Assembly: GCA_013695395.1 (NCBI GenBank)
Contig: JACDAP010000463.1
Coordinates: 1-8,113 of the forward strand
Direction of reading: 5' to 3'
DNA length: 8,113 bases
Origin: Solirubrobacterales bacterium
Lineage (GTDB): Bacteria; Actinomycetota; Thermoleophilia; Solirubrobacterales; Solirubrobacteraceae
The position numbers and the translations under genes were made by a program. Below, one piece after another: positions 1-4,568 of this stretch. The notes below the pieces were generated by a model. That model was not told the DNA's origin, searched no databases, and saw only the letters and a list, made by a program, of their open reading frames with translations. Position 1 is the stretch's first letter, and each line of letters starts with the position of its first letter.

Positions 1-1
1 C

Positions 2-181
2 CCGTGTACCGCCCGCGTCTGGCTGAAGGCACGGCTTCGCAAGGACCGTCGGCGCTACGTGCTGCGCTCCCGCGCACGCCTGAGCCCCGGCCGCTACGTC
101 GTCATCTCCCGCGTCACGGACGCGCGGGGCAACCTCGAGCCCGAGACCAAGCTCGATCCCGTCAGCGTCGGCGTGCGCTGA
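2..181 (+). CDS. C-terminal end of an Ig-like/fibronectin-like surface protein (partial, 5' end outside window)
   Basis: The frame is open from the window edge to the TGA at 179-181 and gives 59 residues. The end is rich in Arg and beta-strand-like: a stretch SPGRYVVISRVTDARGNLEP (residues 28-47) followed by a short tail. The pattern G-R-Y-hydrophobic-x-S-R-x-T-D-x-x-G-N is what one sees in the last strand pair of bacterial Ig-like/fibronectin-type modules of secreted actinobacterial proteins, where it forms the final beta-hairpin. The start, any signal peptide and the rest of the protein lie upstream. It is convergent with the SRPBCC gene, with a 20-bp gap (182-201) in which I see no clear hairpin. 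The frame is well supported by codon use and by the length without a stop. The domain name is an inference from a short tail, and the function is unknown. Confidence 0.6.
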   Translation, partial: PCTARVWLKARLRKDRRRYVLRSRARLSPGRYVVISRVTDARGNLEPETKLDPVSVGVR

Positions 182-201
182 GGTCAGGCGGGGGCGACCC
201 G

Positions 202-627
202 TCAGGCGAGGACCACGGTGAGGTTCGTGAGCGTCCGGTCGATGCCGGTGTCGAGCCAGTTGCGCAGCTGGCTCTCGATCGGCTTGACGAGCAGGCCACC
301 GATCGTCGCGTCGAAGGTGATGTGCGACCCCGCGTCGGCTGGGACGACGCGGATCTCGAGCCCGAGGCTCGTACGGCTCGGACCCTTGCCCTCGAGGACA
401 CAGCTGCCCGGCGCGTCGAAGGCGAGGATCTTCCAGCTGACCTCACCCGGGGCGCCGAGCACGCGCACGCGGTGCTTGAAGCGCGCCCCGGTCTCGGCCC
501 TGGCGGGCGGCGGACTCGACCAGCCCTTGTGCATGGCGAACCACTCCTCCCAACGCGGCAGGTCGGCGAGCACCTCCAGGACTGCGGCGGGTGAGGCGGG
601 AAGGTCGCCTTCGCGGAGGATTTTCAT
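202..627 (-). CDS. SRPBCC (START-like) family protein, Rv0910-like
   Basis: A 141-residue protein, the usual size for a single SRPBCC helix-grip domain, a fold that encloses a hydrophobic ligand pocket. The region ADLPRWEEWFAMHKGW (residues 21-36) and the later strands VSWKILAFDAPGSCVLEG (63-80) resemble, from memory, mycobacterial Rv0910, described as the toxin of a type II pair with Rv0909. The C-terminal helix spans about residues 113-140 and closes the pocket. I chose the ATG at 625-627 because AGGAG lies 8 nt upstream (636-640, minus strand). A longer frame reaching 723 would add 32 residues unlike the family and would bury the likely promoter. No Rv0909-like antitoxin frame is next to it, so a toxin role is not supported here; lipid or polyketide binding is equally possible. 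A candidate promoter and palindrome lie just upstream (678-714). Confidence 0.88.
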   Translation of the reverse strand: MKILREGDLPASPAAVLEVLADLPRWEEWFAMHKGWSSPPPARAETGARFKHRVRVLGAPGEVSWKILAFDAPGSCVLEGKGPSRTSLGLEIRVVPADAGSHITFDATIGGLLVKPIESQLRNWLDTGIDRTLTNLTVVLA

Positions 628-677
628 GAGACGGGCTCCTGATGACTGGGCGTCAACCCCACCGATGAGACATTCAT

Positions 678-714
678 ACGTCTGTTGTACCAGATGTCTC
701 GTCTTGTGGTGCAA
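678..714 (-). promoter_or_regulatory. Candidate promoter for the SRPBCC gene with overlapping operator-like palindrome
   Basis: On the minus strand TTGCAC (714-709) and an extended -10, TGG-TACAAC (692-684), are separated by 19 bp, a somewhat long spacer. The -10 box lies inside an imperfect 20-bp palindrome (678-697) with half-sites ACGTCTG and CAGATGT; eight of its ten position pairs are complementary. A second, offset inverted repeat, GAGACAT/ATGTCTC (667-673 and 694-700), shares the right arm. A regulator bound here would cover the promoter, as TetR-type repressors do. The boxes and pairs are seen in the sequence. The regulator is inferred, and the TetR encoded at 1142-1825 is the nearest candidate. 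Confidence 0.4.
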
Positions 715-788
715 GCCTGGCACGGACGGGTCGGCGTTGAGGCGCGACGCCCAGACCGGACACCGTCATCAACCGAAAGGACCGCCAC

Positions 789-1118
789 ATGGCACGCCCG
801 ACCCACACGATCCCGGGAAAGGTCGTCGCGATCACCGGGGCAGGCCGCGGCATCGGCCGGGCGACCGCCAAGGCGCTGATCGCCCGCGGCGCGGTCGTGG
901 CCATCGGCGACATCGACCTCGACGTCGCGCAGCGGAGGGCCACCGAGCTCGGCCCGATCGACGTCCTCGTCGGCCGCCTGAGCCCGCTCAGCTCGCGCGC
1001 CGCCTGCCTCACCGGGTGGGCGGCGAGTGCGATGGCGACGATCGAGCCGATGTCGCGCGTCCTACCCGCTGTGGAAGCGTTCGACGAGCTCGCTGGCGGG
1101 GGAGTGCGGAGGCGCTGA
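789..1118 (+). pseudogene. Truncated short-chain dehydrogenase/reductase (SDR) remnant
   Basis: The first 61 residues are clear classical SDR. They contain the nucleotide-binding motif TGAGRGIG (residues 16-23), the second strand AVVAIGDID with an acidic end at Asp41 that would suit NAD over NADP, and then ATELGPIDVLV. In intact SDRs the third strand with its DV/DL motif and a helix come between the second-strand region and GPIDVLVNNAG. Here that segment of about 30 residues is missing, and the NNAG motif, the catalytic Ser and the YxxxK motif are absent. From residue 62 the sequence is unlike SDR and stops at 109 residues, against about 250-280 for the family. The start is supported by GAAAGG about 8 nt upstream of the ATG at 789. 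The protein cannot be an active oxidoreductase. It may once have worked with the nearby MpaB oxygenase, which is a guess from proximity. Confidence 0.75.
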
Positions 1119-1141
1119 GGTCTGACTGTGGTCGCCCGAAC

Positions 1142-1825
1142 TCATGACGACCGGTTGCGTCCCGGGGACCCTGGTCGTGCGCGGGGCGGTGCTCGACGGC
1201 GGCTCTTTGAGCGCTGGCGTTGGTTCAGCACCGTAGCCATGCCCTCCCCGGTCATCACGAGCAGGTCGGTCATGTCGTCGATGAGCTGGTCGCGTGCGTG
1301 TGGGAGGGCGCCGGCCAGGTGGGAGATCATCAGGTCGGTAAATCCGCCCATCAGCATGTGGGCGGTGGCCTGGACGAACGCGTCGTCTGCGTCGGCGACG
1401 TCGAGCAGGTCGTAGACCTGCTGTCGGGTGATCTCCGTGAACGCGGCCAGTGCAGCGCCGCGACGCTCGAGCAGCGCCGGGTTTCCGAGCCCCTCTGCGA
1501 GCACCACGCGGGCGCGGCGCGGGTCATCGGTGAGGCTCATGACGCCGGTCTGGATCGCCGCGCGTGCGCGTGAGGCGTAGTCAGCCGGCGCCGCCGCGAT
1601 CGCCGCCACGACCTCCTGCGCGGTCTGCTCGACAGCACGGTCAAAGACCGCGACGATCAGCTCGTCAACGTCGTTGAAGCTCTCATAGAAGTAGCGCGTG
1701 GTGAGCTCGGCTTTGCGGCAGACCGCGCGGACGGTTGTCGCGGGCAGGCCGACGGTGCCGAGCAGGTCGAGGCCGGCATCCAGCAGACGGATGCGGCGCG
1801 CGGCGCGGCGCTCGGTCGCCAGCAT
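1142..1825 (-). CDS. TetR/AcrR family transcriptional regulator
   Basis: A 227-residue protein with a typical TetR layout. An N-terminal DNA-binding domain occupies about residues 5-60, with helix-turn-helix around TVRAVCRKAELTTRYFYESF (31-50) ending in the family hallmark Y-F-Y-x-S-F. A helical ligand-binding and dimer domain follows to about residue 203. I chose the ATG at 1823-1825, which gives the usual short lead (MLATERRAAR) before helix 1; upstream in-frame codons would extend into the promoter. The ribosome site is poor (GGAAGGG very close to the ATG), so the start could shift by a codon. The last 20-odd residues are Arg/Pro/Ser-rich and look like read-through past the normal family end. 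It is divergent from the MpaB gene and convergent with the SDR remnant. It probably represses the oxygenase and itself in response to a small hydrophobic ligand, which is an inference from layout. Confidence 0.92.
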   Translation of the reverse strand: MLATERRAARRIRLLDAGLDLLGTVGLPATTVRAVCRKAELTTRYFYESFNDVDELIVAVFDRAVEQTAQEVVAAIAAAPADYASRARAAIQTGVMSLTDDPRRARVVLAEGLGNPALLERRGAALAAFTEITRQQVYDLLDVADADDAFVQATAHMLMGGFTDLMISHLAGALPHARDQLIDDMTDLLVMTGEGMATVLNQRQRSKSRRRAPPRARPGSPGRNRSS

Positions 1826-1864
1826 GCCCTTCCACGTATGACCTTCGATCGTGATGAGAGCAGT

Positions 1865-1894
1865 TTGACAACGGGCGTGAGCAAAGTCTAGGGT
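1865..1894 (+). promoter_or_regulatory. Sigma70-like promoter for the MpaB gene
   Basis: A perfect -35 box, TTGACA (1865-1870), is followed after 18 bp by TAGGGT (1889-1894), which keeps the TA and final T of a -10 box. Transcription would start near 1901, giving a leader of about 44 nt. GGAGG (1936-1940) lies 4 nt before the ATG at 1945. It is the best promoter match in the window, in the expected place between divergent genes. Confidence 0.6.
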
Positions 1895-1907
1895 GCGGAC
1901 AGCGCAC

Positions 1908-1925
1908 TGACCACGTCTGTAGTCA
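1908..1925. promoter_or_regulatory. Candidate TetR operator (imperfect palindrome) in the TetR/MpaB gap
   Basis: TGAC (1908-1911) and GTCA (1922-1925) are inverted arms, with an inner AC/GT pair (1913-1914 and 1919-1920), so six of nine position pairs match. It lies just downstream of the predicted MpaB start point, where a bound repressor would block transcription. The octamer ACGTCTGT (1913-1920), followed by xGT, also occurs at 678-685 in the other regulatory gap. The palindrome is seen in the sequence; operator function is inferred. Confidence 0.35.
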
Positions 1926-1944
1926 ACGTCATATCGGAGGCCTG

Positions 1945-2823
1945 ATGCCCACCTCGACGACCAAACCAGCACCGGCCCCGCTCGGCCCTGATTCGCTGAC
2001 GTGGAAGCTGTTCGGCCAGTTGCGCGGGATGCTCTGGGTCCCGCGCGTCGGCCTCATCGAGAATATGCACCCCGAACTCGGCGCCGGCGTCGCGGCGCAC
2101 TCCGACGTGTTCGGAAATCCGCTTGACCGCCTCGTCCGCTCGCTGGGGCCGATCTACGGCGTCGTCTATGACGGCCCCAAAGCGCACGAGACCGCGCTGG
2201 CGATCCGCGGGTATCACAAGCACATCAGGGGTACCGACAGCCACGGCCGCAGGTACAACGCGCTGCACCCCTGGACGTTCTACTGGGCGCACGCGACCTT
2301 CTTCGAGGGTCTCATCAGCGGCGCCGAGTTCTACGGCACCCCGTTCACCGAGGCTCAGAAGCGCCAGCTCTACGACGAGCACGTGCAGTGGTGGGCGCTG
2401 TATGGGATGCCGATGGACATCGTGCCGCCGACCTGGGAGGAGTTCCAGGAGTACTGGAAGCTCATGCTCACCGAGGTGCTCGAAGACACCGCTGCCGCGC
2501 GTGGCATCATCGACTTCGCTGACCTCGCGCAGGTCCTTCCTGGCGTCCCGACGTGGTTGGCCCGTCGCCTCCCGTTGCCCGCTGGCGGCGGCGTACGGCT
2601 GCTCACCGTCGGTACCCTGCCGCCCGAGGCCCGCGAGATCCTCGGCCTGCGCTGGACGCGCACCGATGAGCTCGCCGTTCGCGCCATCGGCGAGGCGGCG
2701 CGCCGGACCTGGCCGTTCGTCCTGCACCGCTTCCGCTACCACCCCAGGGCGCTCGCGGGCTTCAGGCGCGAGGCCGCAGCCAGCCGCGCGAGCGCCGGCG
2801 GCAGAGAGCCGATCGCGGCCTAG
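1945..2823 (+). CDS. Oxygenase MpaB family protein (DUF2236, haem-dependent)
   Basis: A 292-residue protein, the normal length for single-domain bacterial DUF2236 proteins, which are related to latex-clearing rubber oxygenase (Lcp) and fungal MpaB. The family signature is clear in the first half: R88-x2-H91-x4-G96 followed by G101-x2-Y104-x-A106-x-H108-P109, then W114-A-H116. By position His116 is the likely proximal haem ligand and Arg88 a conserved active-site residue; both assignments rest on family knowledge. A second conserved block, YGMPMDIVPPTWEEFQEYW (153-171), follows. There is no signal peptide or clear membrane span. Substrates of this broad family are mostly unknown and may be unsaturated lipids or terpenoids. 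GGAGG precedes the ATG, and a sigma70-like promoter and a palindrome precede that. It is divergent from a TetR gene, which suggests ligand-induced expression. The following hypothetical gene starts 43 nt later on the same strand. Confidence 0.9.
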   Translation: MPTSTTKPAPAPLGPDSLTWKLFGQLRGMLWVPRVGLIENMHPELGAGVAAHSDVFGNPLDRLVRSLGPIYGVVYDGPKAHETALAIRGYHKHIRGTDSHGRRYNALHPWTFYWAHATFFEGLISGAEFYGTPFTEAQKRQLYDEHVQWWALYGMPMDIVPPTWEEFQEYWKLMLTEVLEDTAAARGIIDFADLAQVLPGVPTWLARRLPLPAGGGVRLLTVGTLPPEAREILGLRWTRTDELAVRAIGEAARRTWPFVLHRFRYHPRALAGFRREAAASRASAGGREPIAA

Positions 2824-3293
2824 ACCGCCTCCCGCCACGGTTCCGCCACCGGGGTACCATCCGTCCATGGGCTTCCTTGATCGTGTCGTCAAGGCCTTCG
2901 TCCCGGACGTCGGTGAGCGGCCCGGGGGTGAACTCGGGGGTGTCCCAGCGCGCGCAGTCGTCGTCGAGAAGCGCGGCTACGGCACGCCCGAGTCCGGTGT
3001 CAAGACGCGCTACGTCAATCTCGACCTGGTCCTGCGTGTGGTCGGCGAAGAGCAGACCTCGCGCGTGCGTGCCTACGTCGCGCTGCGTGCGGCCGTGATC
3101 GCGACGGACGGTCTCGAGGTGCCGGTGCGCGTCGACGCGAGCACCGGCGCCCTGCTCGGGCTGGACGGTGACGCCTGGGAGGCCGAGGCGAAGGTCCTCG
3201 ACGCGGAGTACGAGGCGGGCACGCGCGAGCGCGGCGACCGGCGCACCGCGGCAGACGTCCTCGCGGTCGACGACGCGGACCCGGTGCTCGCCC

Positions 3294-3298
3294 CGGTC
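3294..3298. repeat. Target-site duplication CGGTC, left copy
   Basis: CGGTC abuts the left inverted repeat here and abuts the right one at 3640-3644. Both copies are perfect. With only 5 bp, the evidence rests on its exact placement and on the reading frame that is restored when one copy is removed. Confidence 0.75.
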
Positions 3299-3322
3299 CC
3301 CGGGTTCCGCAGTACGTGGGCA
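3299..3322 (+). repeat. Left terminal inverted repeat of the element
   Basis: It begins CCCGGGTTCCGCAGT and ends CGTGGGCA. It pairs with 3616-3639 at 22 of 24 positions, including an uninterrupted 10-bp run GTTCCGCAGT (3304-3313). The chance of such a pair flanking exactly the disrupted segment is very small. Confidence 0.88.
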
Positions 3323-3373
3323 CGGGGATCGGCGTTTGGGCCAGTGTTCATCGGCGATTCTGGCGATTTTCCC

Positions 3374-3549
3374 GATGCGGCCCGTGTGCCCACGCGCGCG
3401 GAAGCCTTTCTGGATCCTGCGTCTATGGGCGGTGAAGCCGGAGAAGGTGCCGCTGAACGGGTCGATCGGCACCGAACCCGCATGCCTACGGGAGATCTGC
3501 ACTTCTACAGGTCGGATCGGACGGAACGACGCAAGCCGTGTGCCCACGC
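3374..3549 (+). repeat. Internal direct repeats of the element (copies at 3374-3395 and 3528-3549)
   Basis: Two 22-bp copies, 154 bp apart, match at 18 positions and share an exact 14-bp core CCGTGTGCCCACGC. The octamer TGCCCACG in the core also forms the inner end of both terminal repeats (3616-3623, and inverted at 3315-3322). Such repeated sites inside an element often bind its transposase. That role is inferred. Confidence 0.65.
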
Positions 3550-3555
3550 CTTTTC

Positions 3556-3578
3556 GGGTTTGACGACGTCAAAAGCCC
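3556..3578. repeat. Palindrome inside the element
   Basis: TTTGACG (3559-3565) and CGTCAAA (3567-3573) are perfect inverted arms around a single A, flanked by GGG (3556-3558) and CCC (3576-3578). The loop is too short for a normal RNA hairpin or terminator, so a protein-binding site or cruciform is more likely. Confidence 0.5.
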
Positions 3579-3615
3579 ATGAACACTGGGTTCTCGTCCG
3601 AGAATCAGCCGGAAA

Positions 3616-3639
3616 TGCCCACGAACTGCGGAACTCGGG
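3616..3639 (-). repeat. Right terminal inverted repeat of the element
   Basis: It begins TGCCCACG and ends ACTGCGGAACTCGGG. It is the reverse complement of the left repeat except at two positions. The adjacent CGGTC (3640-3644) repeats the left flank at 3294-3298. Confidence 0.88.
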
Positions 3640-3644
3640 CGGTC
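3640..3644. repeat. Target-site duplication CGGTC, right copy
   Basis: This is the second copy of the duplicated target. The next codon, GCC at 3645, continues the native frame of the host gene after joining to 3298. Confidence 0.75.
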
Positions 3645-3862
3645 GCCGGCGTCGATATCGAGACGTGGCTGGCGGTCGAGGTGGGGATCGTCGTCGACAG
3701 TGTCCACCGTCCTGCCGAACAGGACGCCTACGCCGCCGCCCGTGGCGTGCCCGTGGGGGAGTGGGCCGCGGTGTCCAAGGAGTGGAACGTCCGCGCCCGC
3801 AAGGATTTCCGCGTCGGCGCTCGGCTCGGTGCCGCCCATCAGGCTGCTGCGGACGCCCGCGG

Positions 3863-4264
3863 CTAACCGCTGGCGTTGATCGTGCGCTGGTCGGCGTGGT
3901 GTGACGGGTCCTGACCGGCCGCGATCTCCGTGCGTACCTGCTCGGCGAGTCCTCCGGCTGCGCGCCACCCGACGACGTTCCACGTCAGCCGTCGCTCCGT
4001 CGCCCCTGCGGACACCGCCTCTACGCGCCAGGGGCGCCTGAGTGCGGTCCGCAGCCCGCCGGCGACGACGCTGAGCAGCGCTGTGAGCACCCATTCGAGC
4101 GCGAGCAGCGGCAGCGCGATCGCGCCGAGCAGCAAGCTGACGGCGTCGATGTCGAACCGCATGCGCCGGCGCGGGCGCCACAGCAGCATGCGCCTCGAGA
4201 CGCGCCACCGGCGGCCGTCGGGTGCCTGGACCTCCGCGCTCACATGCTCAGTATCTCTCAGCAT
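3863..4264 (-). CDS. Small conserved hypothetical membrane protein
   Basis: A 133-residue protein. The N-terminus has the pattern VQAPDGRRWRVSRRMLLWRP (residues 12-31), like the v-x-DPDG-x-x-W-x-V-R-R-x-W-L-P-W opening of a widespread uncharacterised actinobacterial family. One strong hydrophobic segment, possibly a hairpin, spans residues 42-70, and a cytoplasmic-type basic stretch follows. The C-terminal WNVVGWRAAGGLAEQVRTEI (95-114) matches the conserved W-x-V-x-G-W-x-A-A end of the same family. I chose the ATG at 4262-4264; a GTG at 4241-4243 is an alternative and neither has a strong ribosome site. An upstream frame extending to 4333 adds only Arg/Ser-rich sequence and is not favoured. 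Its TAG overlaps the TAA of the convergent, MITE-interrupted gene. The function is unknown; it is probably anchored in the cytoplasmic membrane. Confidence 0.8.
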   Translation of the reverse strand: MLRDTEHVSAEVQAPDGRRWRVSRRMLLWRPRRRMRFDIDAVSLLLGAIALPLLALEWVLTALLSVVAGGLRTALRRPWRVEAVSAGATERRLTWNVVGWRAAGGLAEQVRTEIAAGQDPSHHADQRTINASG

Positions 4265-4568
4265 CGGACGACGCGACGACACCGAGTTGCGGGCGCGGCG
4301 CATCGAGCTCGCGTGCGCGCCGGGTGTCCTCAACCTCCGCCGCGTCGACGGCGTCGTCCCGCTCGCCGCCTCGGCTCTCGTCTCCTTCGCCCGCTGGCCG
4401 ACCTGGATCGGTCGCCGGCGGACGTCCCGGAGGCGTCGTGCAGGCCCTCCGCTGAGACGGGCCGTATATCCGTCCGTTTCGGCGCGATGGTGTTTAAGGG
4501 GGGGAGATTTCCCGTTTAGTGTCGGCTCGCATCCGCCCGGATGTCGCCACTCCTAAGGAAGGGAACCG
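4265..4568. other. Non-coding region between the membrane protein and the kinase operon
   Basis: There is no convincing gene in these 304 bp. Frames on both strands are open only because of high GC and lack a proper start with a ribosome site. The right third is AT-richer, with a run of seven G after GTTTAA (4492-4497), a near-palindrome GGGAGATTTCCC (4502-4513, one mismatched pair) and TTTAGT (4515-4520). AAGGAAGGG (4555-4563) is the ribosome site for the kinase. The region probably holds the promoters of both divergent genes. Confidence 0.6.
4492..4520 (+). promoter_or_regulatory. Weak promoter candidate for the signalling operon
   Basis: GTTTAA (4492-4497) and TTTAGT (4515-4520) are separated by 17 bp, with the near-palindrome GGGAGATTTCCC between them. 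The spacing fits a sigma70-type promoter but the -35 match is poor. It is the only AT-rich spot upstream of the kinase, and the leader would be about 40 nt. Confidence 0.3.

Larger units (their letters stand above)
3341..3589. repeat. Subterminal inverted repeat pair of the element (3341-3351 and 3579-3589)
   Basis: CCAGTGTTCAT (3341-3351) is exactly inverted as ATGAACACTGG (3579-3589). The arms lie 42 and 50 bp from the two ends, so the end structure extends beyond the terminal repeats. The right arm contributes an ATG at 3579 in frame with the host gene's C-terminal part. Confidence 0.6.
3299..3639. mobile_element. MITE-like non-autonomous insertion element, 341 bp
   Basis: The two ends are inverted repeats of 24 bp (3299-3322 and 3616-3639) matching at 22 positions. 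Mismatched pairs are 3303/3635 and 3314/3624. The ends read CCCGGGTTCCGCAGT inward on the left and CCCGAGTTCCGCAGT on the right. The 5-bp sequence CGGTC flanks both sides directly (3294-3298 and 3640-3644), as a target-site duplication should. Removing the element plus one CGGTC restores an open frame across the host gene. The inside is visibly less GC-rich than its surroundings and holds no transposase-like frame, only repeats and a palindrome, so it must move by a transposase supplied elsewhere. CC ends with a 5-bp duplication would be compatible with IS1380-family ends, but this is only a guess. I cannot say whether it is known. Confidence 0.85.
2867..3866 (+). pseudogene. Conserved hypothetical gene interrupted by a MITE-like insertion
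   Basis: The ATG at 2867 opens a frame whose first 144 codons (to 3298) encode MGFLDRVVKAFVPDV and then a beta-rich region with repeated VxV and RxY patterns, resembling small OB/barrel-like domains. A 341-bp element then intervenes. Native coding resumes in another frame at 3645 with AGVDIETWLAVEVG and runs to the TAA at 3864-3866. Joining codon 144 (GTC, 3296-3298) to GCC at 3645 gives one 217-residue frame, with the C-terminal 73 residues forming a helical GVDxETW...W segment reminiscent of uncharacterised DUF6620-like repeats (from memory). In its present state translation would run on in the first frame through the element, without a stop, to 3904, giving a 345-residue chimera that lacks the native end. 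The native stop overlaps the convergent gene's stop. The ribosome site is weak. The function is unknown. Breakage is well supported. Confidence 0.8.

Noticed and set aside
674..1012. A minus-strand stretch (DIGSIVAIALAAHPVRQAAREL) that looks protein-like opposite the SDR tail
   Set aside because: It could be an inverted gene fragment, but it has no recognisable family and continues into a clear shadow of the SDR N-terminus.
218..1147. A long plus-strand frame across the SRPBCC gene and the SDR remnant
   Set aside because: It runs antisense to the SRPBCC gene and out of frame with the SDR, so it is a GC-driven shadow.
2123..2866. An in-frame open stretch upstream of the ATG at 2867, inside MpaB
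   Set aside because: It is the +1 shadow of MpaB, full of Arg, Ser and Pro, so it is not an N-terminal extension of the hypothetical gene.
1888..2892. A 334-codon open frame on the minus strand across the MpaB gene
   Set aside because: It is a mirror of strongly G/C-ending codons in the MpaB gene. Its protein has no recognisable domain, and it would cover the promoter region.
3323..3615. A transposase remnant inside the element
   Set aside because: No frame in the interior shows a DDE-like or helix-turn-helix pattern. The region is repeat-like and only about 290 bp.
3486..4208. A 240-codon minus-strand frame overlapping the element and the membrane-protein gene
   Set aside because: It is in a different frame from the recognisable membrane protein and crosses the recent insertion, so it cannot be an old gene.
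4248..4480. An Asp/Glu/Arg-rich open frame on the minus strand upstream of the membrane protein
   Set aside because: I found no ATG, GTG or TTG start with a ribosome site, and its composition is low-complexity.
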